Source of the DNA: Mugil cephalus
Taxonomy: Eukaryota > Chordata > Actinopteri > Mugiliformes > Mugilidae
DNA: 64,000 nucleotides
NCBI RefSeq assembly: GCF_022458985.1
Contig: NC_061771.1
Coordinates: 14,671,001-14,735,000, forward strand
Direction of reading: 5' to 3'
The notes below the pieces were generated by a model. It had not been told where the DNA came from. It made no database searches and saw nothing but the letters and a program-made list of their open reading frames with translations. This document shows, piece by piece, positions 1 to 17,462 of the stretch (position 1 is its first letter; each line of letters starts with the position of its first letter). Both the position numbers and the translations under genes were made by a program.

Positions 1-37
1 TCAGTAACTAGCCCTAGGAATTAAACTTACTAAGTAT

Positions 38-150
38 CTTTGGGATGCGCTGGAGCTAGCCTGATCCACACAGGCCCCTCCCCTCAACCCAGAGGACCCA
101 AAGACTCCCTCAGCAGCCATAATGACCTGGAGGGTGAATACATGTGTGTA
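38..150. mobile_element. Tc1-like transposon fragment
   Basis: The text 'tttgggatgcgctgga' followed by 'cacaggcccctcccctcaac' and 'acccaaagactccctcag' resembles the 3' part of a common fish Tc1-like transposase gene and the larger copy at 2307-2858. Only about 110 bp remain and no terminal repeat is visible here. It is non-coding debris. Confidence 0.5.
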
Positions 151-2306
151 TTTTTAATGAAAGAATATTTGTTGTATTTATATCTATTTCTTATTTTCTT
201 AAAGCTGCTGCATTTATTACTACTGCATGAACTATTCAGTCTTTAATGTCATTGTCTCATTACCTCTCATTACAGAATCTGATGTCAACATGATGCAAAT
301 CAGATCTAGTCTTTTCTGGTAGATCACAGGAACAACAAACCTTCAGGGGAGCCCGTCATTTGGAAGTGGAAGTTGGAAAATGTTATACCTTCAAGTACCC
401 TCATGGCAAGAATTATTTAATTCCAATACATGTACAGTTTACATGAAGACACATAAAAGGTATTAGTAGCACAGAGAGCAGTGGGTATCTCACACCACTG
501 GGTGCTTCTCCACCCAGTGGCCACGGTGCCACCTCCACCAGTAACCAGAGTCTACAGAACAATAAGTTTTAGGCAAACACACCTGCACTGCCTCCGCAAG
601 GACAGTGGGATTCCAGAGGGGTGCAACGCGTCTTTATTTCTGCTACATGATATATTAAAAAAGAGATCTTAAATGATCTTTTCTTATTGTTTGCCCATCG
701 TGATGACGGTGTTTTGGAAAGGCCACACACTGTTCATCATTTGCCATGGGAGATACCTTCATGTCCTTTTCTCGTTGGTAGGAAAACACACTTCACAATG
801 TGATTGCACATTAATTAAAGAGAACATAAGCCCGCACTTCCCCGATCAGCGCTAACCAAACTGGGGCATGTTGCATCTTTCAAACAGTTTGGTGCCAGAA
901 TGGGGGGTTATTATGACAGGCTTCATCCACATGTTTACTGGTAGGATAAATATGAGACTAAAGAAATGTCAACACGCAATAGTTCCATTTCAAACAGCAG
1001 GAGGAGCAGACATACCCCTTTATATGTGGCATTTTGGAGCTGAAATATCATATCAGCAGCTATTAGAGCATCCCCTGCCCCTAAACTTACTTTATGTTTG
1101 TTTCAGTCAGATGTTCTTACATCAGTCATGTTGGACCACCACATGAAGAACATTTACTCTGGCTCATTTCTACATTTGATGAGAAAGAAACCAGAAAGTG
1201 ATGCAGGCAGTTTAAGAAGCAATCATCCACCAAATAAAATAACACCACTTCACCAGAAGGTGGCGCAATCACAAACTAACCCTCAGCCTCAGTAAGAAAT
1301 GAGCTGAAATCTGCATTGTAGGTGGGAGGGTGATGCTGACTGGATGAGTTTATTTAAACCAGTAGATGTCACTGTGCTGCTGAAGCTTCTCATTACTACA
1401 GAAACAAAAAGACAGACTTCATCCACCTTTCACTGCTGATTATGCTTTTATGAAGCAGCGACCGACCTTTAATGCATTGTTTCTATGTGAGTAACCGTGG
1501 CAACAGAGCGGCATTGGCCTAGCTTCATTAAAAATAAAATGTTTTGTGGATTCAAATCAAATATTTGTTCACAGAACAAACTGCGCAGATGTCACACGTC
1601 TGAAGATTTCAGCCTCCAGCAGTAATCTCTTCAAGGTCCTCTAATAAATAGCTGCCAGATCACAGCTGCAGTTCCCCAGAGTCTTCTGCCCTGACTCTGG
1701 GCAGATGAAATCAAGCACAGTTTATCGCCTCAGTCAAGGTTTCGTGTCAGTGTTGATGTGATTTTGTCATTCTCTTTTGCCTGAAAGAAGCTCTGTGGAG
1801 TCAGGTTCTTCACAGTTATCGCTGTAGAGCAGAGAGAGGTGACAGATTAGAAGAGTGAACTGGCATCAAAGCAACAGTCAAAAGAAAATCCACTGTGTGG
1901 TCACTGGTCAGATTCGATGAAAGAGTGGAGACTCTCAGACAGAGGAGGTAGGGATAAAAAGTCAAAGGATTGTTACGCCCTCTGGGCGTCCAGATCAACT
2001 TCTAAAGTTTAATTATGTTCACATCAGAGTGCTGTGCACTGTTTCCTGTTGTCTCACCAGATGTTTACTGCAGTTGTAGTTTTAATTTAACAAAGTCCAG
2101 TTTGTTAATGTGCGTGTGCTGGGTGTGTGTCAGCTCTCTCTCCCACAAACTAAGACCTCCACTCCTTGTTCATGCAAAAGATTCTGACAATGTGAAACAG
2201 TCAGGTAACTAGATTATACTGTCACATCACAGCAAATTAGCCACAAATTAAAGCATAAAACATATTTACACTGTGCAGTAATGTTATGAGTAATGTTATA
2301 ACATAA
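151..2306. other. Intergenic stretch, no gene recognised
   Basis: Short open frames are scattered here, but none resembles a known protein or has convincing splice partners. A CTCF-like motif lies at 1253-1267. In human the gene beyond LGI2 is SEPSECS, and no exon of it was recognised. Confidence 0.5.
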
Positions 2307-2858
2307 ACACCAACACAGCCACAACATTATGACCACTGACAGGAGAAATGAATGACACTGACCGTCTTGTGGCAATACATTGTTCTGCTGGGGAACTTTT
2401 GGACCTGACATTCGAGTGGATGTTGATTAGACATGTACCAGCCACCTAGACCAGATCAGGAATCCCCCACCCCATAACAATGACAGTCCTTGATGGCAGC
2501 AGCCATCCCCAGGATGCGGCCTGACACACACAATGACATCAGTGCTAACCACCACGCCATAGTGTCACCTTAGGAACAAATAAAAACATGAAGAACAGCA
2601 CAAGGTGTTGACCTGCCCTCCAGATTCACTAGATTCCAAACTGATCAAATGTCTATGGGATGATTCACAAAGGACCCTCCCCTCATACACATAGGACCCA
2701 AAGACCCCCCACTAACAACACCCTGTTTGCAGACACCACAGGACACCCTCAGAAGACCCATGTCCATTCTCTGATGAGTCACAACTGTTTTGAAGACAAC
2801 AAGGGAGACCTGCACAATATTAGGAAGGTGGTCATAATGGTATGCCTGATCGGTGCAG
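2307..2858. mobile_element. Degenerate Tc1-like element
   Basis: The left end 'cagccacaacattatgacc' and the right end 'ggtggtcataatggtatgcc' are inverted copies of each other, the terminal repeats of a widespread fish Tc1/mariner family. The interior contains decayed pieces of transposase coding sequence around 2370-2530, full of stops and gaps. The length of about 550 bp is far short of a full element of roughly 1.3-1.6 kb. It is dead and lies just upstream of LGI2. Confidence 0.7.
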
Positions 2859-2935
2859 ACGTTCTCGCAACAATACATTTATAATTCGCTGACAACAATA
2901 TTTGAACATGATTTCTTAAATTGATGCGATGTCAT

Positions 2936-2960
2936 ATATATATATATATATATATATATA
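2936..2960. repeat. (AT)n microsatellite
   Basis: About a dozen AT/TA dinucleotides lie roughly 300 bp upstream of the LGI2 start codon. Confidence 0.9.
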
Positions 2961-3089
2961 ATCCACAACAACACTACGAAACGATTCTCTACATGACATT
3001 TTCTGTGCTCTCCTTAGCGATCAACATATTTCGTGGGCGAGCTCTGCTCTGGAGGCTCGTCCAACGCGGGGGATAACACCAGGGCTGGA

Positions 3090-3110
3090 GGGGGGGGGGG
3101 GGGGGGGGGG
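3090..3110. repeat. Poly-G run of 21 bases
   Basis: An uninterrupted run of 21 G lies about 145 bp upstream of the LGI2 start codon, in the presumed 5' UTR or promoter. Runs of this length are prone to sequencing and assembly error, so the exact length is uncertain. On DNA or RNA it could form a G-quadruplex. Confidence 0.9.
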
Positions 3111-3255
3111 CTGACACAACACTGGGACGCAGCTGCAGTCGTCGTAACAGCCTGTGTCAGGGCTTTCCACCGTAGTGCTGCATTTTCACATCGCCCCAGC
3201 GGATGCTGCTCGCTCGGACCTCGGTCTTATTTGTTACCGTCATTTAAGCGGCGAC

Positions 3256-4888
3256 ATGGCGTCCTACAGGCAGTGGTTTGTGGCCGGCATCGCCCTTCTG
3301 TGTCTCTATGGGGCGGTGGAGTGTAAAAAGGTTTTTAAATGTCCTTCAGGATGCTCCTGCTCCAAGGAGACCATCATCTGCGTCGGTACCTCACAGATTC
3401 CCCGGACCATACCGAGCGACATCAACTCACTGTGAGTAAAATAATCACCTAAATAGCTCCACACTCCAGGTGTGGTTGCCTTAATGAACCGTTTAGTAAA
3501 CAACACAGCATTCGGCGAATGCCACATTTCCTCCTAATGATTCTCCCTACGTAGAGTAGTTGGTACTTGATGTTCTTTTTGGGTTTCTCCCTTCAGGAGC
3601 ATGGTGAATGGATCCATTGCGGAAATCACAGAGGGGATGTTTTCACTCATGCCTTCTCTTCAGCTATTGTAAGTGTTTTTTGTAGCAAATTGTGGATGAT
3701 GGTGTAGATGCAGGGCAACACCCACAGGCACACACACACAAAAATGTATGAGTTCATAATACTCTAACTTTTTACTGGTAGTCTGGGTCAAACGTGTTAA
3801 AGTGGATTCATTTCAGTTTATTCACTTGTGAAGGTTTATTTTGTTTTTTCTCCTACAGACTTCTAAATGCAAATTCTTTGACTACAATTAAAGATGACGC
3901 GTTCTCTGGTCTCCCTCATCTCGAGTATCTGTGAGTATTTTCGCTCTTACTGTAACATCATGTGTTTTTGCAAATTATGTTTTGCCCATTTCACTAGCAA
4001 TAAACGTCTGATTTCCTGACTTGTACACCATCATAAACTATTGTTGTGTTATTCTTTGAACAGATTCATTGAAGGCAACAAGATTGAGACGATCACCAAG
4101 AATGCCTTTCGTGGTCTGCGAGGTTTGACTCATCTGTAAGCCTCCTATCTGACTACTTTACAGCAAACAGCCATAACATTATGACCTAATAATATGTAGG
4201 TCTCTCTTGTGCCTCCAAAACAGTTGTGACTCATCAGAGGATGAACATGGGTCTTCTGAGGGTGTCCTGTGGTGCCTGGCAACAGGATGTCATTAGTGGG
4301 GGTCTCTGGGTCCTGTGTGTTGAGGGGAGGGGCTTCAGTTCAGTTTGGGATCTAGTGAATTTGGAGGCCAAGTCAACATCTTGTGCTGTTCATGTTCTTG
4401 TTTTTTTGAGCTGTTCCTAAACCTTTTTTGTTTGTGTGTACTTTTGTCAAGCTGCTGCTGTCAAGGAGTGTCATTGTTTTGGGGTGGGGGTGTCTGGTGT
4501 GGTCTAGGTGGGTGGTACATGTCTTAGTAACTTCCACACTAATGCCAGGTCTGAAAGTTGTCCAGCAGAACACTGTATTGTCACAAGATGGTCAGTGTTG
4601 GCTACTCCTCCTGTCAGTGGTCATAATGTTATGCCTGATTGCTGTATATTGATGCTATATAGCACCAGCAGCTCCAGTGTTTCCTAAATGTGGGGAAAAG
4701 CTGAAGCGTGAAATAGAAGATAGTTAGACAGAAATGTGATTTATTCGTTTATTTATTTTTTATTGTCTCCCTGTGTGTTTGTGTCCGCTTCAGCTCTCTT
4801 GCAAATAACAAGATGAGGTTTCTGCCAAGAGATCTCTTTTCTGACTTGGATTCATTGCTGGAACTGTGAGTAAGCACTTGTGGTGTGA

Positions 4889-4966
<78 letters not shown>

Positions 4967-7900
4967 AGTGAGTGTTTTTTCCATAGCGTGTTCCAAAGTG
5001 AAGCTGACTCAGGCTGAGCTCTGTGTTTGGCACTAAATCCCATAAGAACGGTGTGAAATAAAATTCTATCTATCCATCCACCCTTCTTGGCCTCTCTTAA
5101 TCCTTCACCGTTTGGTGATTCCCCTCTCGTGCATCAGGGACCTGCGAGGCAACTCTTTCCAGTGCAGTTGTGAGAACAAGTGGCTGATGACATGGCTGAA
5201 AAACACGAATGCCACAGTGTCAGATGTCTTCTGCGCAGGCCCCAATGACATGAAGGGCAAGCGGCTCAATGACCTTCCTCTTCCACCCGGCGAATGCATT
5301 TCCACAGGTAAAATGACAACGGCACAGGCAAGTTCATTTAGGAGTAGCCATAGGTACTGGTTAACATTAAAATAAGAGAAATCAATTAAAGTGCTGAATA
5401 ATTTAACAGGGTACTAGCATGCACCATGCTGCACTTAGATACAGCAAACACACCCACAAGGTCAGCAAAAAGACATCCACACACACATGTATTTATATTT
5501 GTGTAGAGTATACTGTATGTACACTTAACACAAACACAAGATTCAGTGTCCACAGTGTCTACAGCCACAGGAGCTGCTCCGTGAAGCTGTGTTTAAGGAC
5601 AGTGGTGCTAACATATGCAGACATGGGACAAACATATTTCTAACATGCAGATGTTTAGTCAATGTTCACCACATTTGTCATTTTATGTTAGTTATGACAC
5701 CATGCCAAAGTTTGAAACACCCAAAAGAACAAGAGAGGCAGACTAGAATGATTTCAGGTATTTACCGATTTGGAAAAACTTAAATTTTGACCAGCTAGAT
5801 GAAAAAGCCAGAGCATAAATAACATGATTAAAAATCATCCACAATTCCCTACTCTGCCCAGCTGTATAACAGCTCATCTTTTTGTAACAGTTAAGCTACT
5901 ATGACCAATTAGTTTCACTTGGCGATCATTTAAGTCTAAAACAGTTATTGAGATGAAGAAAAACATTGGGATTCCCAATCAGGCCACATCACATCTACAT
6001 CACATGTGACCTCAGAGGAGAACACAGATATCTTCTTACTTGTTATCAAGCAGTAGGTTGCACCACTACGAGGACAAACCTTTTAGATTAACAGTATTAA
6101 AACATTTACCATTTCCATGAAGTGTGACCAGATCTCATGCTGTATGAGCAGTTTATTATGTTCACAAGGTGCATCATCATCACAGGCCCAGCTGTGAATG
6201 TACGTTAAACTGTGGGAGGTAGACTCTGCACTCAGAAAAATCACACACCAGGCACAGGGAGAATATGCACACTGTAACAACTGCACTACTGTGCCTCTGG
6301 GCAGAGCTATCAATAAACCTTTAAAAAGAGCAGACCTAGCATTTAGCTTGCACAGCAAATAAGAGAACAATAAAATTGCATACTCCCGTTTTTGTGGACT
6401 GGACAGAGTTTGTGGAAACACTACATTTCACCAATAGTTGAACATGCAGCTAGAAAAGATGAGATTAATCACATGCAGTAGTCATAACAACACATCTGAA
6501 GATGCAAATATCGACAAAGAACAGCATTTGTGTTTTTGTCCCCATGAGCTCTGCAGTGAAAGGCCTTTGTGACTTGATCCGAGTGTACAGAGTCGTTGTG
6601 AATTAAAACCAAAGCTACCAAAAACATTCACTGTGTTTCTACATCACAACTTTATTTACGGATATTAAATCGGATGTTACATTATAAATGTACTGTTCAT
6701 CTTGTGTTTCCCAGTTACACTGTTTCATCAGAATACCAATAGAGAAAAACTGGATTTCATTAGTAGTCACTATTAGTTTAAGTGTGGCACTTAGTCATCG
6801 TTGAGGGCACAACATTTAGAGTAAATGTAATATCTCATAGGCCCACAGTGAGAAAGCAACACCGCACACAGTATTAAATGCAAAATATTACTGATACTAA
6901 AAGCAGAATTTGATAGCCCGGACTGTCCACGCAAAGATCTTAACAGAAAATGTAATTCAAGCAGAAACGTCTGAAATGATGACGGTTTCACTTCATCAGC
7001 AAACCTGAAATTTCTCTTTTCTTTTGTCTGCGTCTCACAGACTTTGTGCGTCATCAGTCCATTCCCATTCAGGCCATGTCAGCGGACATCTTCTCCTTCA
7101 AAGAGGACATCTATGTGGCGATGGCAGCCCCGAACTCCAACAGCTGCGTGATCATGGAGTGGGATCATATCGAAATGAATTTCCGAAAATTTGATAATAT
7201 AACAGGTTAGACAATGCGTAGTCCCAGTCTTTTATCAAAGACAAGGTTGATATTTTCAACACATCTCCAAAAAAGACCAAAAGTGACAGTGAATTGACCC
7301 ATTACAGATGTTATTCCTCTGTTTCATAGACCTCTAAAAATTCAGTATCATATTAACTGACTTGTTACTATATTGTGATGTTACTATTTTTTTTTGTTTG
7401 TTTGTTTATTATCTGTGTTGTTTTAACACTGACAACCTTTTCCTCACAGGGAAGTCTGTTGTTGGGTGCAAGTCTGTCCTGATCGAAAACCACGTCCTGA
7501 TAATAGTCACCCAGCTCTTCGGCGGCTCCCACATTTACAAATTTGACGATCAACAGAACAAGTTCAGCAAGTTTCAAACTATCGAAGTCTTCAACATCTC
7601 AAAGCCAAATGACATTGAGGTCTTTCAAATGGAAGGAAGCTGGTATTTTGTGATTGTAGACAGCTCTAAGGCGGGCCTGTCTACTCTGTACAAGTGGACA
7701 GATGAACCGGACCGCAACCAAACCGGTTTCTACTCCTACCAGTTCCTCCATGAGTGGTTTCGTGACACAGATGCCGAGTTCGTGGAGGTGGACGGGAAGT
7801 CGTACCTCATCTTAGCCAGTCGCTCTCAGCCGCCCGTCATCTACCTGTGGAACAAGAGCACCCTGAAGTTCATACTTCACGGTGAAATCCCAAATGTGGA

Positions 7901-8285
7901 CGACGTGGTGGCAGTCAAAGCTTTTCGAGTGGAGGGCGAGATGTATCTGGCCATGACTTGCTACATCGGCGACTCCAAGGTCCTCAAGTGGACCAATAAG
8001 CAGTTCACCGAGGTCCAGCCTCTTCCCTCTCGAGGGGCCATGATCCTCCAGCCTTTCACCTTCACAGACAGACACTACCTTGCTCTTGGCAGTGATTACT
8101 CTTTCACACAGATCTACCTGTGGGACACGGAGACAAAAATGTTTCACAAGTTCAAGGACATTTATGTGCAGTCGCCCCGGTCATTCACAGTGGTGACCAA
8201 TGACCGGAGGAATTTCATCTTCTCCTCCAGCTTCAAGGGCAAATCAATGGTTTTTGAGCATATTATTGTAGATTTAAGCTTGTAA
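3256..8285 (+). CDS. lgi2: Leucine-rich glioma-inactivated protein 2 (LGI2)
   Basis: Eight coding exons: 3256-3431, 3597-3668, 3859-3930, 4064-4135, 4794-4865, 5138-5307, 7041-7205 and 7450-8285. They give 544 aa, essentially the length of human LGI2. The start was chosen at MASYRQW because a hydrophobic signal peptide (about residues 1-24) follows at once. Next come a cysteine cap (CPSGCSCSKETIIC), four leucine-rich repeats each carried by a 72-nt exon in the same phase, a C-terminal cap (FQCSCENKWL...C...C), and the EPTP beta-propeller in the last two exons. The terminus HIIVDLSL is typical of LGI2. Known of the family: LGIs are secreted neuronal proteins that bind ADAM22/ADAM23 at synapses and affect seizure susceptibility. 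Whether this is lgi2a or lgi2b cannot be told from the window. Intron 4 holds a Tc1-like fragment and intron 5 a long TG array. Confidence 0.96.
4163..4650. mobile_element. Tc1-like fragment in LGI2 intron 4
   Basis: It is bounded by 'cagccataacattatgacc' on the left and 'ggtcataatgttatgcctg' on the right. The interior matches the 2307-2858 copy in the opposite orientation, for example 'gactcatcagaggatgaaca' and 'gggtcctgtgtgttgagggg'. It carries no intact reading frame. Confidence 0.7.
4892..4964. repeat. (GT)36 microsatellite 26 bp after an LGI2 splice donor
   Basis: About 36 perfect GT units begin 26 bp into intron 5 of LGI2, whose exon ends at 4865. On the transcript this is a long GU array, a class of sequence bound by TDP-43 and CELF proteins. 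Confidence 0.95.
5308..7040 (+). other. Long LGI2 intron 6, nothing further recognised
   Basis: This 1.7 kb intron separates the leucine-rich-repeat half from the EPTP half of LGI2. The ORFs inside it have no family resemblance or splice partners. The intron ends in a good acceptor before 7041. Confidence 0.6.
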
Positions 8286-11269
8286 TACTGAACAAAATGA
8301 CCAATGATCCCAATATGTGTTGGTCACTCAGATCAATAATGTGTGTATACTACGAAAGGAGTCTCAAATGCTGTACATCTTCCTTATGCAACTAGATATA
8401 TCTTCTTTAGTTTGAGACAAAATGTGTTGGCAAGTTTTTTTTAAGCAACTATGGAGGTGTGACACTTGTTAGTGAACTTGATACTGAAGGATAGAAATAC
8501 GAAGCAGTCTTTGAAAATGGAACCGCATGAAGATCATTTCATGCCAAACCAGTTATGTCGGCGAAAGCGTTGGCTTTCATCCTAGTTCCGTCAAGCAAAC
8601 AATAGCTAAGGTTGGGAGTGTCCGTTCTGGCAACGGCAACTGTATGCTATAGCCTGATCACCCCACATATTTATAACCCATCAAGGGTTATCCAGAATGT
8701 ATTTCCCACTATATATTAGTGTTTATGGTGCACCTGTGAACTGGGTACTTATTTAATAGTTACTATTGTTTCAGCAAACTAAAAAAAGAGAAACCTTGAG
8801 AAATAGTGACTATTCCACCTTTAAGCCTTGATTGTCTACACAACAAATCTGAACAAAGTACCAATTTTTAGGCTGCTCGAAATGAGAAAAAGTGTCAATA
8901 TGCTTGTTTATATCTCCTTTGAGTGGCCTAACTTGAAAACAGGGCGAAAGGCCTGCTGTCACAGAGCAGGTATGTGATAGTAAATTTATTTATAGGAATG
9001 ATGGCACTTTTAAGCAGTTTGAAGTTGTACCTGGGATGGTATTCATAGTGTTGCCTTTAGTTGTTTATCCAAAAAGCTAACAAGCAGAAGTCCGCCCCAA
9101 AACTCTTGTAAAGGGCATGTGCTCAACTGTTGGATTGTTGCACAAACAAATTGGATAGTGGTTGGAGTGGGATTCAAATGCAATTTGATTTCCTTACAAA
9201 ACTGTTTAAAGGTCAGATGTTACCCAAAACTACTCTTTAGCTCTTCAGGTGAAGTGGTTACAGAGACGACAGAAACTGGTGTCTGAGCAGCTTGCTGATA
9301 TTTTGAAGCCCTTAACCCCAATAAACCCATGGGCAACCACAAAAAAGTGCATGGCACAGAGATGTTTCTCATCACCAAAAGTGCAGCAGAATGTATTAAA
9401 TTGACTGTTGTGAGCTTAAGCCTGACTGCACAACATTTGTACCAAACTGCAGTATGACTATGCTAATGAGTGCCTGATTAATAGCAACATAAGACATGTA
9501 ATTTACTCTTGATTCCTATGCAATGCCCATGTATAACACTTAAAGCTGATGCTGAATTACAACCACAAGGTCAACTGTGTGCTGCTTTTTAACTTGAAAC
9601 GCTTTGTAGGAGACATTTTCATTAAGCCCCTGATACATGCTCTTGTCCTTACCAATCTTTTGATATTTTTCATTAATTGTAAACATTTATGAAAAATCAT
9701 GAAATCAGACATTTTCTCCCAAACATATGAATGGCAATTAGGCTGTGCTATAAGCAATATGTTTTGCCTGCTTAATTTATTTATTTATTTATTTATTTAT
9801 TGGCCTTCCATCTGCCTTGATGTCCTACCTATCAATGATCTTTTACCAATATGCAGCCTTCTCTCGTATGTAAGTGTGAGTTTGTGGAAAGTGCATTAAA
9901 GAACATTTAACCAAATGTCTTGTAATAAATAGTTTTTCACTTTGCCCTCCAGACTGAAAAAAATAGCTGCAGACAAAGTGCCTCAGACAGCAAGTTTGAA
10001 ATTGATAGTCTTATCTGATACGGCATTTTCTTTCAATTGCAACGTAGGACAAAAGACAAAATTACATCACATCACACCGGTGTGTTTGTCATCTAAAACA
10101 TTATTGTAAATGTAATGGGTTTATTCAGACTTAGACAGACACACAGAGTCTTATTATAGTGCGTTATTATTGTTATTCGGTGTTGAGGGATGATGTAATT
10201 GATGGTACTGCACAAGCCTCAGAGTAAATTGTTGTCGAGTCTCTCCTCAGCCTCCCCACACTTTGCTGATACAGCTTAGCTATACAGTAGGCTACACACA
10301 CACACACACGCACACACACACACACCCACACACTGGTATATATATTATGGCCGTAGGTACTATAGTTATTTGCTGAATGGTCTGATGTGCGTGCTTTCAC
10401 TGCATTCTTGGAAAACACATTAATCCCAAACATAATAATGGTATTCTCCATCATAAGTATTTCATGAAATAGTTATATAGAATACATTGATATCTTTTTC
10501 TGACAAGAAAATGTCACCTTAAAACAAATCACTCAATGTTGTAATTATTCTTTTGGAATGTTCCACCGCGCTAATTTTAGTCACGATTTATTCTAACCCA
10601 TACCTTTATCCAGGCTGAAACTGATAATGCATTACATATTAATCTTCTCTGGTAAGAAGTATGTCTGTTATTGATTGTCTCGCTCAGATCCTTTCTTTTA
10701 ATCACCGGAGCCAAACCACAGTTATCTAAGTCTGGCAGTGGCTGGCATGTGACAAAATTTCAAGTTAGTGTTTTTGGTTTTAGCAGCCAAAAATACAGCA
10801 AGACGACATTATCGTGGTTGAAAGTGACAGTGTTGCCTCAAGCTTCCCTCTGTTTTGCCTCCAGTTAACATCGTGACGTCATAGCGACGTATGAAGGGGT
10901 CTATAATCGGAGCACAACCCTTAAAATTAATGAAAAATTCCTATTTTGTCCTATTTGGTTTGTTTGTTTTTAGAATATTATCCATCGTGGATATTCTCAT
11001 TAATACAGTCACATATCATATACCAGTAATTTCTCACAACTGGAAACCTGCTGGAAACCCATCGTTTCTTTTTACGAGGGTCTCCAAATGCACCGTGACG
11101 CTCCTCTGACGTCGACTCGGGCGGAAGTGATGCAGATCGCGTCGCTCGGTCAGCTGTAATCCGTGTCGGTGATGAAAATGTGTCTGAAAAACGCATAGCC
11201 AGTAGTGACGGTGATGTAAAACTCACCTTGCGTCGTTGTTAAAATTATTCGTGCAGAGCAGCAGGAGAG
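8286..11269 (+). other. LGI2 3' UTR and LGI2-CCDC149 intergenic region
   Basis: No coding sequence was recognised. A canonical AATAAA at 9924-9929 could end the LGI2 transcript with a 3' UTR of about 1.65 kb, although an earlier AATAAA lies near 9320. A CA array lies at about 10296-10329. The last 400 bp are GC-richer and contain TGACGTCA at 10874 and an ETS-like CGGAAGTG near 11122, consistent with the CCDC149 promoter. Confidence 0.5.
10874..10881. promoter_or_regulatory. Perfect CRE palindrome (TGACGTCA)
   Basis: The full CREB/ATF consensus palindrome lies about 400 bp upstream of the CCDC149 start codon, with a half-palindrome TGACGTC near 11107. The motif is visible in the sequence. Function is inferred only from position. 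Confidence 0.4.
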
Positions 11270-16076
<4,807 letters not shown>

Positions 16077-16210
16077 AAAGAAGAAAAAGATGATCTTTTC
16101 TTTTTTTTATCTAAAGTCCAACAGAACATGATAGCTTTCTCATTCAAAAAAATGAATAATCTAAAGCAGATTTTCCTGCTTTCACTCGGCCCACTTTCAG
16201 ACTGTAGAAT

Positions 16211-16357
16211 ACACCGATCAGCCACAACATTAAAACCACTGACAGGAGAAGTTTTGGACCTGGCGTTAAGAAGACCCCTGTTCATTCCCTCATGAGTCAC
16301 AAGGAAACCTACACTAATATTAACATGGTGGTCATAATGTTATGCCTGATTGGTGTA
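16211..16357. mobile_element. Short Tc1-like palindromic remnant
   Basis: About 147 bp beginning 'acaccgatcagccacaacat' and ending 'atgcctgattggtgtat', inverted copies of each other. This is an internal-deletion derivative of the Tc1-like family seen at 2307 and 4163, located in the CCDC149 3' UTR or just beyond. Confidence 0.7.
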
Positions 16358-16731
16358 TATTAGTTGTGGAGAATGATGGCGATAAACCCAAACAAGGGCT
16401 ATCTAATGTGTCTGATATGACTGTCATGCTACATGTATTTTCTTGAATGTTTGTCACATAAGAAAGACTAAAATTTAACTTAACGTGTTATATTTCTGCT
16501 GCTAGCTCTTGAGAAATACATTTAATTGGATATTTTTTCACATAGGAAATGTAAAGGCACTAAGTACCTTTGCTTCAGTGATGCTACTGATCATCACAAG
16601 ACAGAGGAGGCGCTGCTCAATAACAAAATGTCTGTCGGACAGTTCCTCTTCATCTTCCTACCTCTGTATGACCCACTCATGTGATGTGAAAGAAACTTAC
16701 TGCGAACGCTGTTGGAGATTTTAGGTTGAGC

Positions 16732-16737
16732 TTTATT
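16732..16737 (-). terminator. Candidate SOD3 polyadenylation signal
   Basis: AATAAA on the minus strand about 730 bp downstream of the SOD3 stop codon. It lies between the two convergent genes, so the CCDC149 and SOD3 3' UTRs may come close or overlap. Confidence 0.35.
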
Positions 16738-17462
16738 TGATTCATCGAACGCAGTAAAACAGCATAACTTGTGTGTATTCGTTTTACATGGTGAAGTATT
16801 CATTCCTTCAGTTCTTCCAAATAGATTTTGTCTAAAAGCTACACTCGTGTTTAAAACCAAACATCCTTATAAAAGTCACTTTTAATGACAAAATCGTAGG
16901 ATTATCAAAGCTATTTAAAATGCTGCATGAATATATTACGAGCCCAATGCGTATTTTTGTCCACGCTTAGATAAAAGAAATGTTGACACTGAGCAGTTCA
17001 TAGTAAAGAATACATTTATAGACTTTAACAGTTGCACAATGAAATCACATCTGTATTACCAGCACTGATGTCTTCAACCTGTTTTTTTGTGGTAGAAATA
17101 GAGGTAATAATAATCCAATAAATTCACCAGACAAAAATGACATAAAGGCATCTCTGTGCGTATTCTATGTGATGAATGTGTGGTAACTTTAAAAGAAAGT
17201 GCTTGCATGCTAACTTTAATTAATGATTAATTCTTTTTCCAAGAATTTGGTCACTAAACAATCAAAATGGCAACCCATCTAATAGTTGTATAAACGGAAA
17301 GCACAAATGTAAACCTCTTCTTGATGTGAGATGAAGAACAATACATCTGACAGTGTGAATACTGGAGGTGGGCTTCATTGAGTAATTGATCGGTTTCATG
17401 ACATCAGACACCAAGGCAATTATCTTTAAAACTGAGCAACAGTATTGGCCACTATTGTTTGG

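Noticed and set aside
4749-5043. Histidine/threonine-repeat ORFs on the minus strand
   Set aside because: They are translations of the (GT)n array in LGI2 intron 5.
7812-8147. 111-codon minus-strand ORF inside the last LGI2 exon
   Set aside because: It is antisense to the conserved EPTP coding exon and has no family resemblance.
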